Below, one piece after another: positions 9,301 through 18,496 of a stretch of DNA of 64,000 nucleotides (position 1 is its first letter; every line of letters starts with the position of its first letter). A program made the translations under genes and the position numbers. The notes below the pieces were generated by a model, which saw nothing but the letters and a program-made list of their open reading frames with translations, searched no databases and had not been told where the DNA came from. The stretch comes from Corynebacterium variabile. Its GTDB lineage: Bacteria > Actinomycetota > Actinomycetes > Mycobacteriales > Mycobacteriaceae. The stretch lies in the NCBI RefSeq assembly GCF_006539825.1, contig NZ_BJNT01000016.1, positions 48,655-112,654 on the forward strand, in the 5' to 3' direction.

Positions 9301-10398
9301 TCACCCGCGAGGACGCCGAGTCACCGTCACGCCGAGTGCCCCGACCAGCACCAGGGACGTCAGAGCGAGTGGAACCCGCAGTTCAAGCCGCTCATCCGGG
9401 GCTGCCGCCAGGTCAACCCCGTCAATCCAGGGCGACTCCCGGACGCCGGCCACCGGCTCACCGTCCATCACCGAGGCGACTGCCGCCGCCGGGTCCACCA
9501 CCGGTACCCCGCCTGACCGGGCGGTGGAGACCAGCACCGACCGCACCTGCGCCGCCGACATCTCCGGGCGGACCTGCCAGACCAGCGCCGCCGCCGCAGA
9601 GACCACCGGAGCGGCGAAACTGGTGCCCGCGAACGGGTCCGGATCACCCACGACGGTCACCTCACCGGCAGGGGTACGCAACACCGTCGAGACCGGACCA
9701 CCCGGCGCGACCAGGTCCACCCACACCCCGGGCACCGAGTAGTCGGCCACCACCCGGCCACGACCCAGATCGCCCAGTTGGGACGCCTCGGGGATACGGG
9801 CGTCCACCCCGCCGACCGTCAGGACGCCGGGCAGCGAGGCAGGGAACGGGGTCTGCCCCTCGGCACACTGTCCGGAGTTGCCCGCCGCGGCGACGATGAG
9901 CAGCCCGGCGTCCTCCGCATCGGCGACCGCCCGTCGCAGCTCGACAGTGTCCTGGCAGGCCACGAGCGACATGTTCACGATCTTCACCTCGGGGTGCTCA
10001 CGGGCATGTGTGACGGCACGTTCCAGGGCGTCGACCAGCCCGGCGACGGTGCCCGCACCACGGTCGGTCTCCTGGCGGTGGGAGACCACGGTCGCATCGG
10101 GTGCCACGCTGCGCAGAACTCCCGCGACCGCCGTGCCATGCAGGACGCAGTGGTCCAGATCCTCCTCCCGACCGGGCACGACCCCGGGTGAGGACGCCCC
10201 GGTGTCCACCAGGGCGATCCCCACTCCGGCACCGGTGGCGACGTCATGGGGCAGCGTCACATCCACCGGCAGTGCCTCACCGGGCTCGGGGACCCCGCAC
10301 TGTTCGCGGTGTTCCTGTGCTGAGACCACCGGCATGCCCACCAGCAACAGAACCGCAGCACACACCACCGCCGACGCGTGCCCCGCCAGGTACCTCAC
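9301..10398 (-). CDS. mycP4: type VII secretion mycosin (subtilisin-like serine protease)
   Basis: 365 residues: signal peptide (residues 1-27, ending VVSA), S8 peptidase domain, and a C-terminal membrane anchor (LALTSLVLVGALGV). The catalytic triad is visible as Asp65 in GIALVDTGA, His87 in LHGTAVAGV and Ser260 in FAGTSFAAP, with the oxyanion Asn in AAAGNSG. Mycosins are membrane-bound ESX proteases needed for stability of the secretion complex. GTG 10398 overlaps the eccD stop (GTGA), so the pair is translationally coupled. Confidence 0.92.
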   Translation of the reverse strand: MRYLAGHASAVVCAAVLLLVGMPVVSAQEHREQCGVPEPGEALPVDVTLPHDVATGAGVGIALVDTGASSPGVVPGREEDLDHCVLHGTAVAGVLRSVAPDATVVSHRQETDRGAGTVAGLVDALERAVTHAREHPEVKIVNMSLVACQDTVELRRAVADAEDAGLLIVAAAGNSGQCAEGQTPFPASLPGVLTVGGVDARIPEASQLGDLGRGRVVADYSVPGVWVDLVAPGGPVSTVLRTPAGEVTVVGDPDPFAGTSFAAPVVSAAAALVWQVRPEMSAAQVRSVLVSTARSGGVPVVDPAAAVASVMDGEPVAGVRESPWIDGVDLAAAPDERLELRVPLALTSLVLVGALGVTVTRRPRG

Positions 10399-11660
10399 CC
10401 GATGCCCCTGACCAGGTCGAAGACACCGGTGGTGGCGATGAAAAGAGGCACGGCGACAGCGAAGGCGACGGTCTCCAGGATGTCGATCACCCGGCCGGCA
10501 AGCGGCGAGGTCACCTTCACCGCGGGCAGGATCACCGGCAGCAGGGCCACCGCCGGCCACGGGGACGCGCAGTGCACCAACGTCCACACGGCGACGATGA
10601 CTGCGGTGACAGTGACCGCCACCGCGTGGACCGGACGGCAGCCGCGGGCCGAGAGTCCGGTCACCGCAACGGTCAGACAGGCGGCCACGGTGACCCACCC
10701 GGGCGCGGACCCCGGTGGGATGAGCTGGACCACGCCAGCGCTGATGACTGTGCAACAGGCGATGACCAGGGCGGCGTGAACCTGCCGGGCCCGGTCGACG
10801 GCAGCGTTCCTGGCGTCGGTGGAGTCGGTGGAGTTGGCGGCTCTCTCGCCTGCTGACCTGGCGTCCTGCTTCCGCAGCCGGTCCGTCGCGGCGAACAGGC
10901 CGGTCGCAGGGATCCTCGGCAGCGGCACCCCGGCCAGTCCCAGGGCGGTCTGCCCTGCGATGACCAGGCCGGTCATCCCCACCAGCACCGTCAGCCCGGG
11001 CCAGAAGTTCAGCGCCGCTGCCACCGCGAGGACTACCGTGACCACCCGTTCGGGTCCCGGCCGCCACACCGCGCAGGCGGCGAGGACGCAGCCGGTCAGT
11101 ACATTGACCTGCACTCCGGCACTGAAGGCGAGCAGGGCAGCCAGGGCGGTATACCGCTTCCCGTGCAGACTCGCCGCAGCCGCCGCCACTGCGAGGACCA
11201 GGGTGAGCACGGAGCACAGCAGTGCCGCCGTACCGGCCGGATCCCCGGTGCCGTCGAGCACATCGCGTGCACGGTCGCTGATCTCCAGCGGGTGCCACAG
11301 CGGCGCTCCGGGGCTGAACGGAGGCAGGACAAGGGTGGCAGCCGCGGCGAGGAAGGACGCGACCCACACCGACGGATTGGTCGGGAGATCCCCGCTGAGC
11401 AGCCCGACGGTGTCGGTCGGTGGGGCAGGGACCGTGGCGCGCGCCAGGGTGAGACGTTCCCCGGGGCGCACCCCGGCCTCATCGAGCCCGTGCTCGGGGC
11501 GTAGGACCCCGGCGGGTCCGCTGAGCTGCCAGTGTTCGCCGGGCGCGGCGTCCACCAGATGGGGCAGGAGTTCAGTGACCGGGACGGTCCCGGACACGGT
11601 GGCGTCGAGGACGCGCCCGCGTCCCCGGTCGTCGACGACGGTGATACTGACGGCGATCAC
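10395..11660 (-). CDS. eccD4: type VII secretion integral membrane protein EccD (ESX-4)
   Basis: 421 residues. An N-terminal ubiquitin-like domain of about 90 residues (VSITVVDDRGRGRVLDATVSG ... PGERLTLARA) is followed by about eleven hydrophobic helices, the EccD layout. EccD forms the transmembrane conduit of the ESX complex. GTG 11660 was chosen because it follows GGGGGA and begins right at the ubiquitin-like strand; upstream in-frame starts add 24 unlikely residues. It is co-transcribed with mycP and divergent from eccC. Confidence 0.88.
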   Translation of the reverse strand: MIAVSITVVDDRGRGRVLDATVSGTVPVTELLPHLVDAAPGEHWQLSGPAGVLRPEHGLDEAGVRPGERLTLARATVPAPPTDTVGLLSGDLPTNPSVWVASFLAAAATLVLPPFSPGAPLWHPLEISDRARDVLDGTGDPAGTAALLCSVLTLVLAVAAAAASLHGKRYTALAALLAFSAGVQVNVLTGCVLAACAVWRPGPERVVTVVLAVAAALNFWPGLTVLVGMTGLVIAGQTALGLAGVPLPRIPATGLFAATDRLRKQDARSAGERAANSTDSTDARNAAVDRARQVHAALVIACCTVISAGVVQLIPPGSAPGWVTVAACLTVAVTGLSARGCRPVHAVAVTVTAVIVAVWTLVHCASPWPAVALLPVILPAVKVTSPLAGRVIDILETVAFAVAVPLFIATTGVFDLVRGIG

Positions 11661-11849
11661 TGGTGGATTCCCCCTGGTGAATGATGCTGTGACAGGTGCC
11701 GCGACCCCCGGTGGTACGGCATGTGACGGCAACTTTAGGCGATAAACATTCCGCGCGCAGCGGGATTACGGTATCGTCACCGAACACAGGCGTAAGCCAG
11801 AGATTATGTTGTCGGGGGTCCGGTGCCACAGGGGGCGCGGGCAGGGTCG

Positions 11850-14800
11850 ATGACGGGGACTTTTCATCTGAGGGGACAGCCGGTGCAGACGCAACCACCA
11901 CCATCACTGCCGAAGAACAGACAGCCGTTCCTGCGGCTCCTCATGCCCGCGGTCATGCTCGTCGCCGTGCTCGGCATGGTCGCCGCGATGATGCTCTCGG
12001 GGATGGCCCGCAGCCCCATGACCTTCATTTTTCCCCTGATGATGGTCGGCTCCATGGTCATGATGTTCCAGCCCGGAGGTCAGGACGTCGACGAGATCCG
12101 GCGCAGTTACCACCGCCATCTCGACGCGCTGACCGACGGCGTCCGCCGGGCCCGGAACACCCAGCGGGAGGACACCGAACGCCGCCACCCCCACCCGCAG
12201 GCACTGTGGACACGCGCGGTCGAGGGGGTGGACGGGCAGGACGTCGAACCGGGTGTCGTCCGTCTCGGTACCGCTGTCCAGGCCCCCGATGACCCGCTCG
12301 ACATCCCGGTCGACGTGCCCCCGGAGGACCTGGAGCCGGTGTGCGCGATGAGCCTGCGTGACCTGGCGACCCGCCACGCCACCCTGGACGCCCCGGTGGC
12401 GGTGGACCTGCGGCAGTTCCCGGTCGTCGCGGTGACCGGACCAGGGGCGTCCGACCAGGTCAGGGCGATGCAGGGGGCACTGGTCCTGCAGGATCCGGGC
12501 GTGGTGGGCATCGACGGACCGCATGACCGGTGGCTACCGCATGACGGCGCACTGCGGATCAGCTTCCGCTACAGCGCGGAGGTCGAGTCACCGGCGCCGC
12601 AGGCCGCCGCACCCGCGCGCTGCACCGTCGTCGCTGACCCGGACGACGCCGCCGAGGAGACCGCCCGGACCCGCGGCCTGCTGCTCCACTCCGACGGGGA
12701 GGTGCTGTCGGCCTGGACTGTCGACGGCTGGCGTCCCTTCGCCACCGCCGACCGCCTCAGTGACGTCGAACTTGCCGCCCTGTGCCGCGCCCGCTGCACC
12801 CGGCGCAGTGAGACCTCCCTGCTCGACCTGCCCGGCGGCGACCTGCGTGCTCCGATCGGCCGGGCGGGGCAGTCGCCGGTGTACCTCGACATCAGGGAGT
12901 CCGCCAAGGGCGGCATCGGCCCGCACGGACTGTGCATCGGCGCGACCGGATCGGGAAAATCCGAGTTACTCAAGGCCGTGGTCACCAGCTTCGCCCACCA
13001 CCACAGTGCCGGGGAACTCAACTTCGTCCTCGTCGACTTCAAGGGCGGAGCCGCCTTCGCCGGTCTGGAACGCCTGCCGCACACCGCCGCGGTGATCACG
13101 AACCTGTCGGATGAAGCGGTGCTCGTCGACCGGATGCAGGACGCCCTGCTCGGCGAGATGCACCGCCGCCAGGAGACGCTGCGTGCCGCGGGCCTGTCCA
13201 CCGCCACGGAGTACAACCGCCGGCACCCCGGTGAGATGCCCTCCCTGTTCATCGTGGTGGATGAGTTCTCCGAACTCCTGCATGCCCGTCCGGAGTTCGC
13301 CGACGTCTTCGCCGCAGTCGGACGACTCGGCCGGTCCCTCGGCCTGCACCTGCTGCTCGCCAGTCAGCGACTGGAGGAAGGGCGACTGCGCGGCCTGGAA
13401 TCACACCTCAGCTACCGGATCGCCCTGCGGACCTTCTCCGCCGCCGAGTCCCGCGCACTCATCGGCTCGACCGCCGCCCACGACCTGCCGGCCACTCCCG
13501 GTGCCGCGATCCTCGCCGAGGCCGGTGGCGCAGGTCAGGTGCGGTTCCAGTCGGCCTATGTCTCCGGACCCGAGGTGCCGGCCGACCGGCGCATCATCCG
13601 CGAACTGGGGGTGGAACCAGAGGCCACCGGTACGACCATGGATCTCGTCGTCGACCGGCTGGCCGGGCCGAACCTCCGCCCGATCTGGCTGGATCCGCTG
13701 CCCACCGAGCTGCCGGCAAGCCGACTGCTCGGGGACCACGCCACCGGGGAATCCACCCCGCTGTGCGTCCCCGTCGCCCTGGAGGACCTGCCCTTCGACG
13801 GTGAACAACGTCGCCTCGACATCGACCTGCGTCGCAGGCACTGGGCCGTCGTCGGCTCACCGGGCACCGGCAAGACCACCCTGCTCCGCACCCTCACCGT
13901 CGGACTCGCACTGACCAGTCCCTCGGTGGCGGTCTACGTTCTCGACCCCGGCGGCTCCCTGGCCTCCCTGGCGCGCTTACCGCAGGTCGCCGCGGTCGTC
14001 GGCGCCGACCGGGTCGACCGGCTGCTCGACGAGCTGGAGCAGGACGCTCCGGCCGGTGTCGCCCACCGCGTCCTGCTCATCGACGGGGTGGACGCCCTGG
14101 GTGAGAGCGACCGTCGGCTCGCCACCCTGGTGGCCGGGGGACTGGAGCGTGGCGTCCACGTGGTCGTCACCGCGCTGCGCTGGACTTTCCGGCCCAGTCT
14201 GCGTGACCTGCTCACCGGGACCGTCGAACTGAAGATGACGCCCACGGACTCCACCTTCCGCGATGCCCAGCGCAGCCTGCCCGACGTGCCGGGCCGCGGC
14301 GTCTCCCCTGCGGGACGCCACATCCAGACCGCCCGTTCCGACGAGGAGGCTGTCGAGCATGCCCGGCGGGTCAGCGTGGCCCGCAACGAACCGGACCTGC
14401 ACATGAAGCTGCTGCCCGAGCAGATCTCCTACTCCGCGGCCGGTGTGGCAGAGCCCGGCAAGGTCATCCTCGGTGTCGGTGGCCCCACCCTCGGTGCCGT
14501 GACCTGGGACCCGGCGTCCTCCCCACATCTCACTGTCGTCGGTCAGGCACGGTCCGGGGTGACGACCACGTTGCGCACCCTCATCGCCGGGCTCACCGAT
14601 CCCGTTGCGTGGGAGCAGGGGAGTGTGGAACTGCTCGTCGCCGACGGGCGCCGCGGGTTGCTCGGCGTGCCGGGCTACCGCTCCCCGGCGTCTTTCACCG
14701 AAGAACTGACCCGCTGGGAGGGGGTGCTGCGCGAGAGGATCCCGGACGACGTCACCTCGCTGAGCCCGCAGATGCTGCGCGACCGCAGCTGGTGGACTGG

Positions 14801-15176
14801 ACCGGACCTCGTGGTCGTCGTCGACGACCTCGACCATTCCACCGACCTCACCGCGGCACTCGACATCCTGGTCCCGCTGCTGCCCCATGCCGCGGACATC
14901 GGTCTTCACCTGGTCACCGCCCGGCGTAGTGCGGTGATGGGGCGCAGCACCTACACGCCACTGCTCCAGGGCGTGCGCGACAGTACCGCCTGGGTCCTGC
15001 TCTCGGCACCGCGGGAAGACGGCCCGGTCGCCGGCCAGGTGTTGCGTCCCACCGCGCCGGGCCGTGGCGTCCTCGTCGTCGGGGACGCCGTGGAACTGCA
15101 GGTCGCCGTGGTGGATGAACCGACAGAGGTTGAGACCGAGGTTGAGACCGAGGACACGACAGGGGAGAAACAGTGA
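11850..15176 (+). CDS. eccC4: type VII secretion ATPase EccC (FtsK/SpoIIIE type)
   Basis: About 1108 residues: two N-terminal membrane helices (PAVMLVAVLGMVAAMML and MTFIFPLMMVGSMVMMF), then three FtsK/SpoIIIE ATPase modules. Walker A motifs are GATGSGKS at about residue 364, GSPGTGKTT at about 669, and a degenerate GQARSGVTT at about 898 where Lys is replaced by Val. EccC is the motor that recognises and drives substrates through the ESX channel. ATG 11850 is chosen because the following HLRGQPVQTQPPPSLP resembles the family's N terminus; GTG 11823 and GTG 11883 (with AGGGGA upstream) are alternatives. The next gene starts in its stop codon (GTGA). Confidence 0.93.
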   Translation: MTGTFHLRGQPVQTQPPPSLPKNRQPFLRLLMPAVMLVAVLGMVAAMMLSGMARSPMTFIFPLMMVGSMVMMFQPGGQDVDEIRRSYHRHLDALTDGVRRARNTQREDTERRHPHPQALWTRAVEGVDGQDVEPGVVRLGTAVQAPDDPLDIPVDVPPEDLEPVCAMSLRDLATRHATLDAPVAVDLRQFPVVAVTGPGASDQVRAMQGALVLQDPGVVGIDGPHDRWLPHDGALRISFRYSAEVESPAPQAAAPARCTVVADPDDAAEETARTRGLLLHSDGEVLSAWTVDGWRPFATADRLSDVELAALCRARCTRRSETSLLDLPGGDLRAPIGRAGQSPVYLDIRESAKGGIGPHGLCIGATGSGKSELLKAVVTSFAHHHSAGELNFVLVDFKGGAAFAGLERLPHTAAVITNLSDEAVLVDRMQDALLGEMHRRQETLRAAGLSTATEYNRRHPGEMPSLFIVVDEFSELLHARPEFADVFAAVGRLGRSLGLHLLLASQRLEEGRLRGLESHLSYRIALRTFSAAESRALIGSTAAHDLPATPGAAILAEAGGAGQVRFQSAYVSGPEVPADRRIIRELGVEPEATGTTMDLVVDRLAGPNLRPIWLDPLPTELPASRLLGDHATGESTPLCVPVALEDLPFDGEQRRLDIDLRRRHWAVVGSPGTGKTTLLRTLTVGLALTSPSVAVYVLDPGGSLASLARLPQVAAVVGADRVDRLLDELEQDAPAGVAHRVLLIDGVDALGESDRRLATLVAGGLERGVHVVVTALRWTFRPSLRDLLTGTVELKMTPTDSTFRDAQRSLPDVPGRGVSPAGRHIQTARSDEEAVEHARRVSVARNEPDLHMKLLPEQISYSAAGVAEPGKVILGVGGPTLGAVTWDPASSPHLTVVGQARSGVTTTLRTLIAGLTDPVAWEQGSVELLVADGRRGLLGVPGYRSPASFTEELTRWEGVLRERIPDDVTSLSPQMLRDRSWWTGPDLVVVVDDLDHSTDLTAALDILVPLLPHAADIGLHLVTARRSAVMGRSTYTPLLQGVRDSTAWVLLSAPREDGPVAGQVLRPTAPGRGVLVVGDAVELQVAVVDEPTEVETEVETEDTTGEKQ

Positions 15177-16351
15177 ACGCGACAGGAATGACCGTGCAGG
15201 CGGTGTCTCTGGTGGAGTCCGGCGTCCTCGTCAACGGGTGGACAGTGACCGACCTGCTCAGCGGGTTCAGTGTCCGGTGCGACGCGCCGGGTGAAGGCGA
15301 CGGAGTGCGGTGGCGAGGGTCCGCGGTGCCGCTGGAGAGGCTCGAGGCGGTCCGTGAACTTGTCGCCGAGGTGCTCGAGGAACGTGCGGCGGACCCGGAT
15401 CTCACCGACCCGAATCCGCGGACGCCGCGGATCCGGTTCCCCTGGGGTGTGGGCGAATCCACCACCGATGTGCTGGTCACCGGTCAGGACGCCACGACAG
15501 TCGCCGCCTATCTGCGCACTGTCGGGCTACGGGCCCGGTGCGTGGATCCGGATGCCGCGCTGCGCCTCGCCGCGGACCTGGAGATGGCCCGTGCCGAGCT
15601 CGCTGATCTGGAGGGCGGGGACCCGGCGGACGGAGTGGAGGACAGGGTCGACAGGGTCGACAGGGACGTGGGCGCGGAGATGGACGGGGAGATGGACACG
15701 GAACGCCCACGGGTGCACCGGACCCTTCTCGCCGTCACCGCTGTCGTCGTGGTGCTGGTCGGTGTCCTGGTGGTGGGCCTCCTCGGGCAGGGCGGGGAAG
15801 GTTCTGTCACCGCCTCGCCACCGGCCACGCCGCAGACCGCGCCGCAGACCGGGGCGTCCTCCAGCGCGGTGCCGACGCCGGAGCAGGAGTCTGCGGCCGC
15901 CGTGCCCGCTGACGGGCAGCAGTTCGCCGACCCGGTACGCCGCGGCGACCCCACCCCGGAGCACACCGCCGAGCGTGCCGACATCCCCGTCGACGCCGAC
16001 CTCGACGGCTGGACCCTGCGGGAGGCCACCGAACGCCGCGAGATCTGGATGTCGGACGATCCGGACGCCCGTATCCTCGTCGCAGCCACCCCGACTCCGC
16101 TGGGCACCCAGGAGGAACTCGACGCCCGGATGCTCACCGGTCTGGCTGACATGCCAGGTGCACGGGTGACCTCGCAGCACCCGGTGAACTACGAAGAGGA
16201 CAGTGGCCGGTCCACGACCCGATGGCAGGTGCGTCTCATCGACGGTCACCAGGTCTCCGTGGGCTGCCAGTACCGGACGGGTACCGCGGAGCAGACGGCC
16301 GGGCGGCTCGCCGCCTGCGACCGGTTCGCCGCCACCGCCCGGGTGGGGTGA
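15173..16351 (+). CDS. type VII secretion-associated protein, Rv3446c family
   Basis: 392 residues: a cytoplasmic N-terminal half, a single transmembrane helix (LLAVTAVVVVLVGVLVVGLL, about 184-203), a Ser/Thr/Pro/Gln-rich linker, and an extracytoplasmic C-terminal domain (DLDGWTLREATERREIWMSD ... TRWQVRLIDGHQVSVGCQYR). The layout and its place directly after eccC match the Rv3446c-type ESX-4 component; its role is not known. The start overlaps the eccC stop by 4 nt. A cysteine pair (VGCQYR, LAACDR) near the C terminus could form a disulfide. Confidence 0.8.
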   Translation: MNATGMTVQAVSLVESGVLVNGWTVTDLLSGFSVRCDAPGEGDGVRWRGSAVPLERLEAVRELVAEVLEERAADPDLTDPNPRTPRIRFPWGVGESTTDVLVTGQDATTVAAYLRTVGLRARCVDPDAALRLAADLEMARAELADLEGGDPADGVEDRVDRVDRDVGAEMDGEMDTERPRVHRTLLAVTAVVVVLVGVLVVGLLGQGGEGSVTASPPATPQTAPQTGASSSAVPTPEQESAAAVPADGQQFADPVRRGDPTPEHTAERADIPVDADLDGWTLREATERREIWMSDDPDARILVAATPTPLGTQEELDARMLTGLADMPGARVTSQHPVNYEEDSGRSTTRWQVRLIDGHQVSVGCQYRTGTAEQTAGRLAACDRFAATARVG

Positions 16352-16365
16352 ACACCATGTCACCG

Positions 16366-16376
16366 TGGTAGAACCG
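16366..16376. promoter_or_regulatory. leaderless -10 with candidate FadR-family operator
   Basis: TAGAAC (16369-16374) lies 7 nt before the ATG of the GntR/FadR gene. It is embedded in TGGTAGAACCG, close to the TGGTNNNACCA operator type bound by several FadR-subfamily regulators. Upstream, ACCA (16354-16357) also forms an inverted pair with TGGT (16366-16369). Autoregulation is an inference. Confidence 0.4.
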
Positions 16377-16381
16377 ACAAC

Positions 16382-17131
16382 ATGTCAGAAATCTCAGATC
16401 CTGGGCGTCCCGCACCCCGGACCAGCACCCATTCGCTGGTCGTCGAGGCGATCGAGAACCGGATCTTGTCCGGGGAACTCGGTGTCGGTGACATGCTCCC
16501 GCCGGAGCGTCAGCTCGCCGAACAGCTCGGGGTGAGTCGCGCGGCTGCCCGCGAGGCGATCCGGGTGCTGGAGAGCCACGGCGTGCTCGAGTCCCATGTC
16601 GGCTCCGGGGCCCGTGCCGGGACATTCATCACCTCGATGCCGACCGCGGCGCTGAGCCGGTTCCTGAAGCTGCATGTCGCGCTCAACAATTTCGCCCTCG
16701 ACGAGGTCGTCCAGACCCGCATGATCCTTGAGGTCGAGAGTGCACGGATGGCTGCGAAACACCGCGACCCCGAGATGCTCGACCGCATGAAGCAGGAGCT
16801 CGCCGTGATGGACGGGGATGAGGAGGCCGACGATGCGGAGCTGAGTCGGGAGGACTTCGGGGACGCCGACACCCGTTTCCACGTCGCCCTGGCCCACGGT
16901 GGCGGCAACCGTCTGTTCGCCGATATGACGCAGGCGATCCGGGAGTCGCTGCGCGCCCCGCTGCTGGAGGGCTACCAGGCCCGGGAGGACTGGGCCGCGA
17001 TGCAGGCCACCCTGCAGGACCAGCACCGCGCGCTGCTTGATGCGGTGGCACAGGGGGACGCCGATCTGGCCGCGGAACTCGCCGCCGAACACATCCGGAC
17101 GTCGTACCAGGTGCTGTCGGTGCAGAAGTGA
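16382..17131 (+). CDS. GntR-family regulator, FadR (FCD) subfamily
   Basis: 249 residues. The N-terminal winged helix-turn-helix (LVVEAIENRILSGELGVGDMLPPERQLAEQLGVSRAAAREAIRVLE, described in pieces) is followed by an all-helical FCD ligand domain. That domain has candidate metal-binding residues in FHVALAHGGGN and near the C terminus (LQDQHRALLDAV, ELAAEHIRTSY). Such regulators usually sense small carboxylic acids; the ligand here cannot be named. It is inserted between the ESX-4 structural genes and the WXG100 genes. A leaderless -10 and possible self-operator overlap its start. Confidence 0.85.
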   Translation: MSEISDPGRPAPRTSTHSLVVEAIENRILSGELGVGDMLPPERQLAEQLGVSRAAAREAIRVLESHGVLESHVGSGARAGTFITSMPTAALSRFLKLHVALNNFALDEVVQTRMILEVESARMAAKHRDPEMLDRMKQELAVMDGDEEADDAELSREDFGDADTRFHVALAHGGGNRLFADMTQAIRESLRAPLLEGYQAREDWAAMQATLQDQHRALLDAVAQGDADLAAELAAEHIRTSYQVLSVQK

Positions 17132-17277
17132 CGGCGACGTGACCCGGTGAAGTAATTTCGGTGGGGAGTGAACCGGGCGGGGGTCTGTGGAGTCTAACTA
17201 AGGGACGGTCCCGACAGGGGCCGGCACCCACCGGGAAACCGACTCAGATACAGACACAGAAATATGAGGGGGAAGCC

Positions 17278-17562
17278 ATGAGCTTCAGGACAACCACCGA
17301 CGTCATGCACGCCACCGCGGGGAAGGTGGACACGGTCAACGACCAGGTCCAGGCGGAACTGAACCGGCTGCAGGGCACCGTCGATTCCGTGCAGGGGGTG
17401 TGGCGGGGTGAGGCGCAGGCGTCCTTCGGGAATCTGATGGTCCGCTGGAACGATTCCGCCCGTGAGCTGCGCGCCGCACTGACCAGTATCGCGGAGAACA
17501 TCCGCGGCAACGCCCGGTCCTTCCAGCAGGTCGAGGACGACAACGTCGCCGCGTTCCGCTGA
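17278..17562 (+). CDS. WXG100-family protein (ESX-4 substrate)
   Basis: 94 residues, two predicted helices with the turn motif W-R-G at VQGVWRGEAQ. This is the helix-turn-helix hairpin of ESX secreted proteins. It lies where esxU lies in mycobacteria. WXG100 proteins form dimers that EccC recognises; I do not see a clear YxxxD tail here, so the partner may carry the signal. ATG 17278 with GAGGGGGAAG upstream is favoured over a longer reading that starts at 17161 in non-homologous sequence. Confidence 0.88.
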   Translation: MSFRTTTDVMHATAGKVDTVNDQVQAELNRLQGTVDSVQGVWRGEAQASFGNLMVRWNDSARELRAALTSIAENIRGNARSFQQVEDDNVAAFR

Positions 17563-17592
17563 CGGCACCGACAACAACCCGAGGAGACTGAC

Positions 17593-17874
17593 ATGATCCA
17601 GTACGATTTCGCCCAGATCGCCCAGGCAGCCGCCGATATCCGTGCGACCAGCCGTAACATCAACGGAATGCTCTCCCAGCTCAAGGGCGATGTCGCCCCG
17701 ATGATCGCTGAGTGGGAGGGTTCCTCCGCCGTGGCCTACCAGGACGCCCAGCGCAGGTGGGACAACTCCCTTGAAGAGCTCAACATGGTGCTCGACTCCG
17801 TCGCCCGCACCGTCGACGACGCCAATGCGCGGATGAGTCAGATCAACACCAGCGCCGCGAACAGCTGGGCGTGA
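17593..17874 (+). CDS. WXG100-family protein (ESX-4 substrate)
   Basis: 93 residues beginning MIQYDFAQIAQAAADI, with W-E-G at IAEWEGSSAVAYQ between two helices. It is the second member of the pair, 30 nt after the first, and sits in the position of esxT just before rplM. The two probably form a heterodimer. A GAGGAGA ribosome-binding site precedes the ATG. Confidence 0.9.
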   Translation: MIQYDFAQIAQAAADIRATSRNINGMLSQLKGDVAPMIAEWEGSSAVAYQDAQRRWDNSLEELNMVLDSVARTVDDANARMSQINTSAANSWA

Positions 17875-17879
17875 CGGGT

Positions 17880-17909
17880 TTGGTGGTCGTGACCGGGGGA
17901 GAGTAGTGT
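17880..17909 (+). promoter_or_regulatory. probable rplM-rpsI promoter
   Basis: TTGGTG (17880-17885) and TAGTGT (17904-17909) with 18 nt between them. A leader of about 135 nt follows before rplM. Confidence 0.5.
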
Positions 17910-17983
17910 CTTTCAGGTTGCGGTCACCCCGGTGTATGCCCCGGTGACCGGTCCGCGGGTCTCAACCGGCCGCCGCGGGCACC

Positions 17984-18012
17984 CCGGAACACGGTGAAAG
18001 CCGTGGTCCGGG
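17984..18012 (+). promoter_or_regulatory. stem-loop in the rplM leader
   Basis: CACGG (17990-17994) and CCGTG (18001-18005) close a TGAAAG hexaloop, and CCCGG/CCGGG extend the stem outward with small bulges. It lies in the long leader of rplM and could be a ribosomal-protein autoregulatory element; this is inferred from position. Confidence 0.4.
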
Positions 18013-18052
18013 TAGACGGGCCGGCAGCTCCATGAAGACAAGGAGTCCTTAC

Positions 18053-18496
18053 GTGACTACTTTCCACCCGAAGAGCGGTGACATCACCCGTAAGTGGTAC
18101 GTCATCGACGCCACTGACGTGGTTCTGGGTCGTCTCGCCACCCACGTTGCAGGTCTGCTGCGCGGCAAGGGCAAGGCCATCTACGCCCCGAACACCGACT
18201 GCGGTGACAACGTCATCATCATCAACGCCGACAAGGTCGCGATCTCGTCCAACAAGCGTGACCGCGAGTTCCGTTACCGCCACTCCGGTTACCCGGGCGG
18301 TCTGAAGACCATGTCCCTGGGCCGCTCCCTGGAGCTGCACCCGGAGCGCGTCGTTGCTGAGGCGATCACCGGCATGATGCCGCACAACCGACTCTCCCGC
18401 CAGTCCGTGAAGAAGCTGCGCGTCTACGCGGGTGCCGAGCACCCGTTCGCCGCTCAGAAGCCCGAGACCTACGAGATCAAGAAGGTGGCCCAGTGA
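18053..18496 (+). CDS. rplM: 50S ribosomal protein L13
   Basis: 147 residues: [27 protein letters not shown] at the N terminus (read in pieces) and the conserved [11 protein letters not shown] near the C terminus. L13 is an early 50S assembly protein. GTG 18053 is chosen because AAGGAG lies 7 nt upstream and the family begins just before this point; the in-frame ATG at 18032 has no site. It is coupled to rpsI by a GTGA overlap. Confidence 0.96.
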   Translation: MTTFHPKSGDITRKWYVIDATDVVLGRLATHVAGLLRGKGKAIYAPNTDCGDNVIIINADKVAISSNKRDREFRYRHSGYPGGLKTMSLGRSLELHPERVVAEAITGMMPHNRLSRQSVKKLRVYAGAEHPFAAQKPETYEIKKVAQ

